Shown here: positions 32,990 to 44,233 of the stretch, in pieces
Layout: each line of letters opens with the position of its first letter
Position numbering within the stretch: the first letter of the stretch is position 1
Origin: Argyresthia goedartella
Taxonomy: Eukaryota > Arthropoda > Insecta > Lepidoptera > Argyresthiidae
Assembly: GCA_949825045.1 (NCBI GenBank)
Contig: OX463832.1
Location: forward strand, 20,516,552-20,580,551
Direction of reading: 5' to 3'
Length of the DNA stretch: 64,000 bases
The notes under the pieces: model-generated
Database searches by the model: none
Told to the model about the DNA's origin: nothing
Seen by the model: the letters and a program-made list of their open reading frames with translations, nothing else
Program-made: the position numbers and the translations under genes

Positions 32990-35049
32990 TTACATTTTAC
33001 ACGCATGTGTCTTCATATGCTTTCGTAGACTCGACTTGCGGGCAAACATTTTCTGACAAACCACACACTGATAAGGTTTCTCGCCAGTATGGATTCGCAC
33101 ATGTTGACGGAGATCGTAGTTTGAAGAGAACACATTCTGGCACACTTCGCACTGGAAAGGCTTCTCTCCTGTATGAGTCCTCATATGCACATGCAAATTG
33201 CTATTTACTGTAAATCCTTTTAGGCATACCTTGCACTGGTACGGCTTTTCTCCCGTATGAATTCTCATGTGTTTGCGTAGATCTTCTTTGATAGAACATG
33301 CTTTTGGACACTCATTACATTGGTATGGTTTCTCTCCCGTGTGGGTACGAATGTGAAAGAGTAAATTGGCATTTGTTGAAAAGCCTCTTTGACATATGCT
33401 GCATTTATATGGCTTCTCCCCGGTATGAATCCTCATGTGAGTTTGCAAACTGCTCTTGTAAGAGAATCTCTTAGAACACACATCACACAAATAAGGTTTC
33501 TTTCCCGTATGGGTCCTCATATGTATAGGCAACTGGGCTTTCGTAAGAAATCTTTTTTGACACACATTACACTGAAAAGGCTTTTCACCTGTGTGTATTT
33601 TCATATGCACTTGTAAGTAACTGTTGTGCATAAATGCTTTTTCGCACATTTTGCACCGATAAGGTTTATCCTCGGCGTGAGTTTTCATGTGCTTACGCTT
33701 GTCAAGTTTCGTCGAAAATGTTTCTTGACAAACAAGACACTCATAAGGTTTCTCGCCGTTATGTGATCTCGTGTGTAGTACTAGATTAGTTTTCGTCGAA
33801 AATTCATCTGGACATAACTCACACTTAAATGGTTTCTCGCCTGTATGCTTCCTCATGTGTGTATGTAAACTACTTTTGAAGGAGAAACTTTTTGAGCAAA
33901 CATCACACAGATATCGCTTCTTTTCAGGGTTAGTTCCATCCAATTGATTTTGAGTAGAAAAGCTTTTACTTGCATTGCTGGCAATGTTTTCCCTGCTATG
34001 TGTTCTCATATGAATCAGCAATTGTTTCTTAGTTATAAATCCTTTTTCACACACATTACAGTAACACGACCTTTCCCCTGTATGAGTCTTCATATGCAAC
34101 TGTAAATATCGATTCTGCGCAAATTCCTTATTACACAATTTACACTGGAAAGGTTTATCTACTGAATGTGTTCTCATGTGTTTACGCATATCTGATTTGT
34201 ACGAAAACTTTTTTAGACACTCATCGCACTCATAAGGCTTTTCTCCGGTGTGTAATCGCATATGAGCATTGAGATTGCCAGTTTGGGAAAATTCTTTTGA
34301 ACACACATTGCACTTTGGTCTCTCTCCCGTATGTGCACCCATGTGAATCCGCAACTGGCCGTTGGTCGAAAATCCTTTATCACATAAATGGCAGAGGTGT
34401 GGTTTCTCGCCTGTGTGAATTTTCATGTGCACATGTAAAGTGCTATTCTGCCTAAACTCCTTCAGACACACAAGACACTGATATGGCTTATCACCGCTAT
34501 GTGTTCTTACATGTTTACGCAGATCCGATTTATTTGAGAAAGCTTTCGGGCATTCATCGCATCCGTATGGCTTTTCGCCTGTATGAGTCCTCATATGAGC
34601 TAACAAATTACCTTTATTGAAGAACTGTTTACCGCACATTTTACACTTGGGTCTATCCAAATGCCCTCTCCAGTGTCTGCGCATATCGGAATTATTCGAG
34701 AACGCTTTCGGACATTCCTCGCACTTATAAGGCTTCTTTCTTTTCCTTGTACGAGAAGTTCTCTCTTTTTTAGTGCCGGTTTTAACAATTATATCTTTCG
34801 GTGTGAAGAGTTTGCAAGTGCCCATGTGTTTACTCAAACGAGTTTCAGAACGAAACTCAGCATTGCACGTGCCGCATAAAAATATGGTCTTGGATAATTC
34901 GCTAGCGCCTTTCCCTCCGTTATTAGAGAATAGAATGTCGATAAATTTTTTGTCGTCATTTTGGTGTTTGACGTCTCTTGGTGATAGTCCATGGTTGTCG
35001 AAGATGTCTGAATGGTTCCAACTCTTCGAAAGTGGAGAAGGTGATCTGT
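32990..35049 (-). CDS. C2H2 zinc-finger protein, main (3') exon
   Basis: I count about 21 fingers. First is [10 protein letters not shown]...KHMGTC (C2HC), then an Arg/Lys-rich stretch (SRTRKRKK), then 20 C2H2 fingers joined mostly by TGEKPY/F linkers to the stop at 32990. Between fingers 10 and 11 is a vestigial finger ([16 protein letters not shown]) that has lost its cysteines. One late finger has Cys for the core Phe ([10 protein letters not shown]). A strong acceptor, ttttgtttgcag, ends at 35050, so the exon probably starts at 35049 in phase 2 and the ATG at 35071 lies in the intron. Such proteins are nuclear DNA-binding regulators. With the ZAD exons upstream this is likely one ZAD-C2H2 gene. 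Confidence 0.88.
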
Positions 35050-35071
35050 CTGCAAACAAAACAGGGCACAT

Positions 35072-35274
35072 TGAGAGGCGCCCGTATTTTTGCTCTTGAA
35101 CAAAACCAAATAGATATAATTCACCAAGTTAAAAAACTTAAAAAACATACTTCAAGTTCATGCCCTATTTCTTCCACCCCTGTCGGGATGCGAATAAAGT
35201 ATATGTACATGAATAGTCCTCATAAAAACTTTTGCGGCGAGGAACCACAAACCAAAACGTCATCTTGACGACCG
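35072..35274. other. Start of the large intron
   Basis: AT-rich, with a polypyrimidine run before the acceptor at 35050. No feature seen besides short A-rich stretches. Confidence 0.4.
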
Positions 35275-35495
35275 GTTTAGCCTAGCGGGTAGTGACCCTG
35301 CCTACGAAGCTGACGGTCATGATGACTGATGAGCATGAATATTTGTTTCTTAGTCTTGGATTACTTTTTACTTAAGTATTTATATTTATTGAATATATCG
35401 TCGTCTAGTACCTATAACACAAGCCTTATTGAGCTTACTATGGGCCTAGTTCGATTTGTGTAACTTGTTCTCTAATATTTATTTATTTATTTATC
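35275..35495 (+). mobile_element. tRNA-derived SINE, B box lost
   Basis: gaccggtttagcctagcggg and tagtgaccctgcc give an A-box-like head, then gatgagcatgaatatttgtt and a body ending in tatttatttatttat. The segment that should hold ggttcgaatccc is missing between gaagctga and cggtcatg. Same body style as the elements at 35620 and 48111. Confidence 0.7.
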
Positions 35496-35619
35496 TGTGA
35501 ATATATTGTTTTGTTTATGTTGATTTTTTCATAAAGCACTCAACCACTTTTGATAAAATTTATATGGGACCACCTCTGAAGTAGTAACCTACTGGAACGC
35601 ATTTTATCTGTATAAGAAA

Positions 35620-35856
35620 TATCACATTCATCTATCACATTGATCTAGCCCCAAACTAGGATTCCATGTATCTTGGGTACTAGACAACGATACACATACT
35701 TATATAGATAAATATTATACTGAGATAGATAAACAACCATGACTAGGGTACAAACATCCGTTCTCGCCAAACAAATATTTGCCCCCACCGGGACTCGAAC
35801 CCGGGACCCTTGGCTTCGTAGGCAGGGTCATTGCCGACTCGGCCATTCGGGTCGTC
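35620..35856 (-). mobile_element. tRNA-derived SINE, minus strand
   Basis: On the minus strand the head reads gaatggccgagtcggcaatg then accctgcctacgaagcc, with a clear B box ggttcgagtcccggtg, followed by ggcaaatatttgtttgg. It extends to about 35620 (ctagatcaatgtgatag). It does not close into a mature tRNA cloverleaf, so it is a SINE and not a tRNA gene. Confidence 0.75.
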
Positions 35857-35872
35857 GAAATATGAAAAGGTC

Positions 35873-36016
35873 AATGCGTGTCGGCAGCAAGCTCAAAACG
35901 TGTCGACAGCAGAATTAGACGGTACGACAGCAGCCTTCGCGCGTCGAAGTCTAATTTTGCTGTCGATTTTTTCGTTTTGCTTGCTGTTAACTTCTGTCGG
36001 CTGGTGCCGACGCATT
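35873..36016. repeat. Imperfect long hairpin beside the SINE
   Basis: The left arm 35873-35920 (aatgcgtgtcggcagcaagc ... gacagcagaattagac) pairs imperfectly with 35949-36016 (gtctaattttgctgtcga ... ggtgccgacgcatt). The loop is about 28 bp. It may be a short foldback MITE or a structured RNA source; I cannot tell which. Confidence 0.7.
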
Positions 36017-36264
36017 TTATTGCGTGGTTTGCACTACATACCCAGGTCATCGGCGATCTCTAGTTTGATCGTCGCCGGGAGGTCATCCACCCCTGTGACG
36101 TCATTGTTCCGGCCGCTCGGTGCAATGTCGACGCTGTCGCGGACACACGCCTGCAGGCGGGAGGGGCGGGAAGGTCGGGGTGTACTTCCTATTGCGGTGC
36201 TGAGGTCCTGAGAGTGACAAGAAACAATCTTTCTGCGGTTACGAGATGATCATTTTGCCGGTAG
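36017..36264. other. CpG-rich stretch
   Basis: GC- and CpG-rich compared with its surroundings (gtcgacgctgtcgcggacac, gggaggggcgggaaggtcgg). It ends near a donor-like ttgccg/gtaggt at about 36260. It could be an alternative first exon or promoter, with no further support. Confidence 0.25.
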
Positions 36265-36620
36265 GTAATAATAAGGCTTATGTTTAAACGATTACCAAAA
36301 ACGCACCTATTTTACTACCAATAAATTCGAAATGACTGCCAGAATAGATAAATGTCCACCAAATTGTGTTTGGATAAATTATCACCAAACTTCTTTTTAT
36401 GTGTTATGTACTTAAGTTTATGTTTATAGTATTTTTTGTTGTTCTTACATGTTCAACCTAACACAAAGGATAAAGGGGGCTTCGCTTCGCTCACCCCCTT
36501 TACCCTTCACCTAAGCTACCGCAGTATTTTACACTGATATTTTTTGCAACTTTTGGTGTTCATTTATCCATTTTGGGTAGGAAAAAAATATTTTGGTGAT
36601 CATTATATTTGTTGCCTAAG
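36265..36620. repeat. Rep-2 family, copy 1 (MITE-like)
   Basis: About 355 bp that recur at 44234-44598 in the same orientation. Shared landmarks are attaccaaaaacgcacctatt, gataaatgtccaccaaattg, the hairpin taaagggggcttcgcttcgc/caccccctttac, and ttgcaacttttggtgttcat. Its two ends are weakly inverted-repeat related (ccagaatagataaatg versus ccaaaatggataaatg on the opposite strand). No ORF. Confidence 0.85.
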
Positions 36621-37699
36621 GATAATAATAATATAATTTATTTATCATAGATGATTCACAATATAGGTAGTAATCTTAATTAGTACAGAGCATTGGTGTG
36701 AGATTAAACAAAAAACATCTGAACCTGAGTTAGGTGGTTAACTTTTATTTCAGATTCAGCGCTCTTCCTATTCACAGGATGCAAGCTGGAGTTGCGTTAT
36801 TGAGAACCTGTATTAAATTTTTGGGAATATAATTTAAAAAGGCAATAAAACAAAAAAGTAATTTAGAAAAACAGTAAGACTACAAAATACTTTTTAGGCA
36901 GAAACTAAAAATAAAACCTATTGTAGTGTGTAAGGAAGAACCTCTCTTTGAATAATGTGTGTATGAATGAGTGTGTGTGTGAGAGAGTGTGTGGAGTTTC
37001 ACTATTATAACATGTACTTAATGGATACCCATACTCATCATATAATTTTGAGACAACAAAAAAAGGAAATTAACAAGCAAAATATTATATTTATTATCGT
37101 ACTTACATACATACAAATTCGATATAAGGGACAGGTATGTTATGTTGGAAGAGATATTCATTTAACTGACAATCCTGAGTAGTCCCTCAGTTTGGTCATA
37201 GTTGAAGATTTGGATTTTATCAAAAACGTTTTATTTTAAATGATGGGACGTAAGGGGGTATATGACTATTTTCTTACTAAGTCTGTTAATAACAACGGTC
37301 CAAGGAAAAGGAAGAATCTGTGAGCAAAGGATGTGCGGAACACTCGAGAAAACAGACCAGAAGAAGAAAGCGCAGCGATGTAAGGGTCAACGGCTCCCTA
37401 TCGAAATCCTACCTAATATGGGCTTAAGGCTACAACATAAAACACTCAGCTATCTCAAGGGCGTGAAAACGACAGATCTGATATGGAAGAACCGTCATTG
37501 CGACAGAGCTGAGGCAACTCTCAGAGCTGAGAGCGGTTTATTATTACGGGCCTTAGACTCCGACGTACATTTGCCAGACTCTACATCTTTGACAGGACTA
37601 TGTTTCAAACCATAGTAGGTAGAGATAGATTTATGGTGTTGGAGTGTTCATAGCGCTTAACTCAGCTCTTAGTGTTGTAGTATTCTTAATTCTAACGTG
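36621..37699. other. Intron sequence with LINE-tail-like and microsatellite bits
   Basis: aataataataatataattta at 36626 resembles the minus-strand tail of a LINE. A GT-rich run lies at 36955-36990. The 117-codon plus-strand frame at 37262-37615 begins with a hydrophobic stretch but has no recognisable domain, and I do not call it. Confidence 0.35.
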
Positions 37700-38340
37700 G
37701 CTCGGCCGACGGCCTCATTCATTCGCATCTCAGTTAGTTGTGGTACGTTTTGCTTTAGCTTGAATCAACCTTTAGCCTCGCACATTTCTTGCATTTGATA
37801 CTACACTATTAGCACCTATGGCTCAGCCATCGGCTTTGCCCTATTATGTTGCATAACAGGATTTCGCAATGCATGGCTCGGCCGGCCTACGGCCCCGTGC
37901 GCGTATTATATGTGGACGCATGTGGTATGTTTTCGTTTTTCTTTTCTCGGCCTCCAGCCTTGCCTGTGAGCCACGCACTTTTCTTACATATGGTGCAGAT
38001 TTATTACACATGGTTTGGTGTAGTCAACATAAATAAAAGCTTCCCAATAAAATAACAACGCGAAGCCGGAGTTTGGGTAGTTTTTGTTATGATGAGCTCA
38101 GCCTTCGGCCTCTCATTTTCCTGTAAAATGGTGTCGTATTCATCACACTTGATTCGCCTCTTGATGTCCTACTATTTTATTATTTCTATGAATTTTTAGC
38201 ACATGGCTCGACCTACGGCGTCAAGCTGGTGTTATATGTGGTAAGTTTTTGTTTAACTATTCTCGGCCTTAAGCCTCGCACTCTTTTTAGGTATATTGCT
38301 GTTTCATTTCTCACACATGGCTTTGCCTTCAGCTTCGCAC
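37700..38340. repeat. Degenerate array of GGC-TCGGCC...GGCCTCGC motifs
   Basis: Seven or more short palindromic motifs recur at irregular 40-120 bp spacing: ctcggccgacggcctc (37702), ctcggccggcctacggcc (about 37876), ctcggcctccagcct, ctcagccttcggcctc (about 38097), ctcgacctacggcg, ctcggccttaagcctcgc and tttgccttcagcttcgc. AT-rich DNA separates them. Decayed copies of one repeat are likely. Confidence 0.6.
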
Positions 38341-38585
38341 TGTTATATTATATGGTAGGTTTTAGTAATCTTAGGTTTTCGTCACGTGGTCAAATCTTCT
38401 AGGGGAGTCTCAAGTTTTATCGAGCGATATTCAAATATGGTAGCGCTCTTTAAACACACAGGTGGCAACACTGACACACACCTACGTCAGCTGATTGAAA
38501 ACTGACAGTTTGCAGTGCAGTGCAGTTGTCAAGCAAGTCGACGAGAGTTTGTGGCGATTCAATAACGTTGTACGATCGGCCTAGT

Positions 38586-38711
38586 GTAGCATGCCGAGCG
38601 CGGGGGGTGTAGTCGTGAAAGATGAAGGACAGAGCTTTATATAGGGCATAGCTCTGTCCCTCACTCTCCCGCGTCAACATCCCCCCCCCCCCCGCGGGGC
38701 CGGCATGCTGC
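38586..38711. repeat. GC-rich two-part hairpin with a C14 run
   Basis: Outer arms gtagcatgccgagcgcgggg and ccgcggggccggcatgctgc pair imperfectly. Inner arms gaaggacagagcttta (38624-38639) and catagctctgtccctc (38647-38662) pair well around a short loop. A run of 14 C lies at 38680-38693. A donor-like aaag/gtaagtatt follows at 38774. Confidence 0.7.
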
Positions 38712-38889
38712 GGGTGCTGGTCGAGGAACTCTGTCGCTACTAAGAAAAGCGCCTCCGCAATTTTCTCGTAAAGGTAAGTATTCCAAAAATACATAAACCA
38801 AAAATATTCATTACTTTGTGAAAACTATAGAGGGGGGGTCTTGTCACATACTACGGGTATGGGGGAGGGAAGGGGGCTTTGAAGCTCTA

Positions 38890-39305
38890 AGTAGCTGTCA
38901 TAGTAGTTTATGTGACTGCTGCATGATGGAGGGCATCAGAACTCGAGAGTGGGTTTATGAAACGAGCCGAAGGCGAGTTTCATAATAATATCACTCGAGA
39001 GTTTTAATGCCTAATTATGTACAGTTACATACACTAGTTTATCTACACACATATCATAAGCTCTCTTTGATGTGTTCAGGAACCGCATGTTTGGCCGGCA
39101 TTGTGGCTCTGCAGTTGTTTAGCTTATTCTGTAGTACCAACTTCACGCAGGCGGGCGTCGGCATTCGAAATTTGAATGTCAGTACCAAGTTCACAGACAA
39201 ACTAGGAGCAGCACGCAGCGGGCGTCGCCGTTCGAAATTTGAATGTCATAATATGTAGAAAAACTACACATTATGGTCATAATGTGTAATTTTTCAGATA
39301 AGAAG
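38890..39305. repeat. Rep-3 family, copy 1
   Basis: Recurs at 54430-54806 in the same orientation with high identity. Landmarks are tagtttatgtgactgct, gaaacgagccgaaggcgagt, ttttaatgcctaattatgta, gtgttcaggaaccgcatgtt and tcataatgtgtaatttttca. Copy 1 has a local duplication of the cattcgaaatttgaatgtc block (39162-39180 and 39229-39247). The motif gagccgaaggcgag is palindrome-like. Confidence 0.88.
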
Positions 39306-39401
39306 GCTTTTCTATTTCGGACATTAATTTAAACATATCGATTTGGACTCGATGTTGGTGCTTGTTGTTATATCGTACGAACTCTGATTCAACATATCAA
39401 A

Positions 39402-40130
39402 ATGAGGACGTTCAATCAGTCACGCGAATTGGTTGTGAAGTTAACCGAATACTTCGAGCGCGAATCGCGAAATGATGGTACTTTATTGCCCTTAACGCAA
39501 GTACAAGGTCGCGTCGCAGAAGCACTTGGGATCGGCAAAAAAACTATTCGAACCATCTTGAAGGAAAATTATGGACCTCCCGGTACTGAAGAAAATGTAT
39601 AGTATATTACGTACGTGTAAAAAGAGGAAGAAAAGCAAGTCTGTAACAGGTATTGGCACATTTGACGCAGACGCTATTCAAAGCCAGGTGAAATTGATTA
39701 CACAAGAAATTAATACCCAACTGTGAGTAAATTGCTGATAACATTACGAGAGGCTGGCCTGTAAAGTGGCAGCGCCCCAGCGTATCATGAAAAATAGCAA
39801 ATACAAGAAGCCCGTCTCTTCAAGGCTTTCTCCGCTTCGGGAGGAGAAAACGTGTTTCATAATGCCGTGACGATGCCGCGTAGCAATGATTTTATGAGTC
39901 TTTAATAACCATAATAAAGCAAATTTGATTAAAATACAAGAAAACCGACAAGAGAAAAAATATGATGGAACGATATGTTTTTTTTTTCTTTTTTATCGTT
40001 CTTGAGGGAGATGAACAAAAGTAATAGAAAAATCTCGAAAAATAATAAAGGAAGACTATGACAGAGACGTCAATATTGACAATATAATTGAAAATGAAAT
40101 AATTATAAATACGGGTGACGATAGCTAAAC
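39402..40130 (+). pseudogene. IS630/Tc1-like transposase, internally deleted
   Basis: 39402-39602 reads MRTFNQSRELVVKLTEYFER, then LTQVQGRVAEALGIGKKTIR, an N-terminal helix-turn-helix. The next pieces are shifted in frame: SVTGIGTFDADAIQ (about 39640) and YPTVSKLLITLREAGL (about 39714). About 40015-40130 gives a C-terminal tail (VIEKSRKIIKEDYDRDVNID ... INTGDDS, stop). This order matches transposases with an N-terminal HTH, the FD.dair..v and pT...LL..L motifs and an acidic tail. The catalytic DDE core between about 39770 and 40010 is missing. No terminal repeats were located. Confidence 0.6.
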
Positions 40131-40540
40131 TGACAATTTTGGCTAATCATCTGAAGAAAATGATTGACTGAAGATTCACTTTTTCCCATTTTTTTTGTTA
40201 TTGAGTGAATGTATTGTAACGAAAATATTAATGAAAGAAAATTGACCTTTCGTAACATTGTATCATTCCAAAATACCTACAATATCAAAGATTAAGTTAA
40301 ATTTTCTGATCAGAACTTTACAATACACATTCAAATCGATCAAATAAGCAAACTTGAATCGATTTATCGTGAGTATCGAGTACCGAGTCGAATGGTTACA
40401 TCACTAGTTACGTCGCGAAGGCAAATGTTTATTTTCCGAAGACTTTAGTATGCATAAACTACGTAAATATTTTGTGTGAAATGTAGTTTTTTAAGCAATT
40501 TTAGTTTTTAACCCCGAGTTACACTAAAATGTCGGTTCAG
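40131..40540. other. Intron sequence, no gene seen
   Basis: AT-rich; probably the 3' flank of the dead transposase gene. No frame or structure recognised. Confidence 0.4.
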
Positions 40541-41165
40541 AAGTTGATTGCCCCATATACGGACAGCGGGGGCTTAGCAATAAGGTTCCGTTTGGCTACG
40601 GAACCCTAAACAGATATGTTCCAGCGATTATGTAAAAAAGTATTCACTTCGACATGAGTTTCCTTGCAGATGTTACCAAGTAATTTCAATAAATGGCGCC
40701 AGTACGTTAGCATTACAGTTCACAAAATATATTGTATATTTTATTATTAAGGGTTCCGTACCCGAAGGGTGCCAAACGGGACCTTTTTAAGCCTCCACTG
40801 TCCGTCCGTCCCTCTGTCACCAGGCTGTATCTATATGTTCAGTATCTAATGAACCGTGATAGATAGACAGATAACATTTTCAAAGATGATGTATTTCTGT
40901 TGCCGCTATAACAACAAATACTAAAAAACAGAATAAAATAATTTATTTATCTGTAAACCACATACAAAATTATAAATGCACCTGGTTACGTACAAGGAGC
41001 TTGAAAGTAGATGTACCAATAACTTTGTAAACAACATTTTACTATGTAAAATCCAAACTATTCACTCCACACCATCCCTGCCATTGTATGTGGGTACGGA
41101 ACCCTTCGTGTGCGAGTACGACTTGCAATCGCACCGGTTTTTGAGTTTATTTAGAAAATTATTGT
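40541..41165. repeat. 'ggttccgta' dispersed repeat, inverted pair
   Basis: 40541-40613 ends ggttccgtttggctacggaa/ccctaa. 40750-40812 has the opposite orientation (agggttccgtacccgaaggg). 40980-41135 carries accaataactttgtaaac and gtacggaacccttcgtgtgc/gagtac. Related pieces lie at 26020, 45605, 47330 and 48350. The family is familiar from Lepidoptera; I cannot assign its parent element. Confidence 0.7.
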
Positions 41166-43774
41166 AGATTTCAATGATCGTCGTGAGAACTAAACATGAA
41201 CTTAAATCACTATGTAAACGTTCAAACGTCTATAGAGTTATGAGTTTCTTCATAAACGGTACCAAACGATTGGCCGGATTGTGACCTAGTGGTGAGCTCG
41301 CTTCCCTCGCTCTAATACGTCATTTTTATTCATCAGTTTTGTCCATGAAAATAACTTAGTGTCGATCTTCCGCCTACCTACGTTATAATAACGCTCGCTG
41401 TCTCGCTCCCTAGCGTCGCAAGTACCTTGCTGTCTTGAGTGCGACATGCCGTCTGCAGTTGAGTTTGGCTACGAACTTCCACCTCTAGACCATATTAGTT
41501 AGGCTATGGGTAACTCCTCAGATCCTCGGCAAAGCGTCACGCGTTTTCGCATACGGGGAAGCAAACTATCAAATTAGTTCTACGTAGATGGCGCTAAAAT
41601 TTGAAGATAATAAACAAAGATTAAGCAAAGAGTTTCGTTCATCTGAGGTTACTTACAAATTCTGAGTAAAATCACAGAATACTTAATAGTAGTACGTACA
41701 GAAAGATCACTCCGCAAATACACTTAAATAAATAACTACTCTCGCTGCGCGGCAATAAAGCGCAATTTAGCTCGCACCTGCGCTACGTACAATAATCACT
41801 AAACACCTACAGAATCGGTTGCCCCGCCCGTGCAGGCTAGATTGCGCAGCATCACTACGCCTGAGAGCTTGTTTTACTCTGACATCATAAGGTCGTCCTA
41901 TAAACTCCTATCTCGCTCGATCACGGTAGGGTTACCTATGTGCGATTTGTGTTTGTGACCACTCTGTGTAAAAGAGGTGTTATTAGTACTTACTCAGGCT
42001 ATTGGCAAATTTTAAGGCTAGGCAGGTACCTACCTCCTTATTTATTTAATTGTAATTTGTTTTATACTGGGTCTAAAGTGTTTACTTTTAGGTAAACAAA
42101 AAGGTATTCAATTAAAAAGGAATCGAATTTTATTTGTGAACAATTCCTTTAGACACCCTAAAATGTTAGGTACTTAAGTCATTGTTGATGCAAAGCTCAC
42201 AGAAAAGTTGCTAGTTGAAAAGCGGCTAGCGCGCGACGCGATTGCGAGCCAAGCGGGCGGCAACCTTACTGAAATCCTGTACGTCGAGTTGGCCGGTCGA
42301 TCGTACCTAAACTGTTGAGTGGTAAAACTAAGTAAGTAAGGCGATTTATTCAGAGAAATGAACGGCGAACTTTGTGACAGCACATAAAAAAGTAGTTCCT
42401 TTGTCGTAAGATGTCATTAGCGCAACATGGACTTTTTTCCATGCCAGTTGCAACTTCAAAAGAAATGGGACGGGAAATGCTATTTTGATGGTGATTGAGT
42501 TAGGCAAAGGCTGGTCCGTGTCGAAAACGAACACCAAAAATTGTCAAAGAAAACACAATTTTGTTGTTTTGGTTTATGTCATCAACTTTCTCTTTGCATT
42601 ATCCTCTGTTTAGTGTTTATTACAACCATTGACCTCAAACTTTTTGGTTTGGACCGTGCCTATTATTTCGAACCTTAGTGACTTCTTTTCTCGTCTGACT
42701 TTGGTTTTCAACACGAAATAACATACAAATGAAAAGCGTTAGATTACGTAAAAAAGTGGTACTCACGTTTTCCCTAGTGATTAATGTCAAAGATTACTAT
42801 GGATCAAGCAGTTGAACAATCAAAGTCCGAATTGACCATAGCAAGTAAGTGTGGTTCTACACTCTTCAGTTATTAATTTATCACAGACCGATAAATGAAA
42901 GCTATGGCGAATCAACGCTATCTGTCACTGCCTTTTTTTATTAGCGATAAGAAAACCTTATGGCACAGATAACTAAATAGTTACTACGTACTTATGGTCA
43001 ATATCCATAGAACCTCAGATGAATGAACCTCTTTGTTGCTGTTGACAACATTCATCAAGTTACAAACCTTACATGAATAAAACTCTTTGTGCTGTAAACA
43101 TACAGAAAAAGTTTTGCTTAATGTTCCCCATTTAATACTCAATTGTAATGGGGTGCCAGAGGATCACTGCAGCTATTGAGATAAGAAGGGTTTCTCGGGA
43201 TGTCTTTCATCACCATCACAGAGTGTTTCATTTCTTAAGTTAGATTAAACCTCTAATTATTATAAATTAGATTGGTTAGCAGGCCAAGAAGGCGAGACCT
43301 GAGAATTGTAGTTGTGTGGGTGCATAGGGCTGGTCAAATGGCTACTTGACAAGAGTACACTACACTGACCATACCTACTTCATCAAAGTCTTACATGGAT
43401 GGACGAACTGACACAACTGACACAAACTTATTTTGCAGTTCTCGGGCTGTATTAAGAGAAAAATAAGAGCTTGGTTGAATGTTCTTCTTAATTGAGTCTT
43501 AACTCTTTTAAGTTTTTTGCCAGCAGTGCAGTGCCTCTTAACAGCAATGCAGTGGTAGCCTTGCTGCTAGGACAGACCAGTAGCCACGCATGCGTGACAG
43601 AGTCAGCAACAGCACTGCTTCATGTTGCAAAAGTTCGGAATCATACCTTTGAGCCAGTGCTTGGAATGCAGGTCAACACCATTTACTATTGATTAACTCC
43701 GTACAAAATATGCAGTTGTCAAAGTTTATCAGATAACAGTGTTGACTTGCATTCGCAGTACCTGAGTCTCTTAC
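41166..43774. other. Large intron of the zinc-finger gene, mostly featureless
   Basis: I see no domain-bearing frame. A candidate short plus-strand exon at 42791-42837 (ATG GAT CAA GCA, followed by a good donor gtaagtgt) has no partner exon. The missing linking exon of the zinc-finger gene should be sought here or between 35495 and 41165. Confidence 0.4.
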
Positions 43775-43900
43775 CTGTTTATGTATTCCCTGTAGCAATT
43801 TGTATGCCTCAGTCGCTTGATGCCTGAAGGTCTCGGACCTCTTCAGTGCAGCCTCACAGTCCCAGCAGATGCGTAAATCAGAAATGTACATTTCATCCAT
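43775..43900 (-). CDS. ZAD domain, second half (exon 2 of the zinc-finger gene)
   Basis: Bounded by acceptor ctttctttacag (43912-43901) and donor gtaagagact (from 43774). It is 126 bases, 42 codons, phase 0 at both ends. The product MDEMYISDLRICWDCEAALK then SETFRHQATEAYKLLQGI has the second Cys pair (C-W-D-C) and the amphipathic helix of the zinc-finger-associated domain. ZADs dimerise and sit at the N-terminus of many insect C2H2 proteins. Confidence 0.75.
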
Positions 43901-44233
43901 CTGTAAAGAAAGATAGTAGTCGAAACTAAGTAACAATATAAATCTTACTGACTCAAAATCTATTATCTCTTGTCCTGCAGCTATAAGCTCTAATGAAATT
44001 TGAAATAGTTAGTCTGCCATAAGACGAGGGGTGGCATGGTTCATCTCGAAAATAGATTGTGACGGGGAAACACCATTGTTGCTCCTGCTTTATATGTGTG
44101 ACATTGTTTAGCACCTTATGCCCTGGTGACTCCACTGTGGTGCCACTGTGCCGTTATAGGTTTTGAATTTTATTAAAATGTCATTAGGTTTAAAATCCCG
44201 ATGCCACTTAACCAGGTCCAGGGCTCGAAAGAT
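43901..44233. other. Intron 1, part
   Basis: No gene seen. The intron also contains Rep-2 copy 2 and ends at the exon 1 donor at 44729. Confidence 0.5.

Noticed and set aside
35780..35856. Possible tRNA gene with a clear B box
   Set aside because: The stems do not close to a full cloverleaf and the sequence runs on into a SINE body.
35831..36211. 126-codon plus-strand ORF
   Set aside because: Runs through the SINE head and the hairpin; the product is a by-product of GC-rich repeats.
37262..37615. 117-codon plus-strand ORF starting with a signal-peptide-like stretch
   Set aside because: No recognisable domain, no splice or promoter context, AT-rich intron setting; the hydrophobic start can arise by chance.
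42791..42837. Short plus-strand first exon (ATG GAT CAA GCA... then gtaagtgt)
   Set aside because: Good donor but only about 15 codons and no acceptor-linked partner exon that I can identify.
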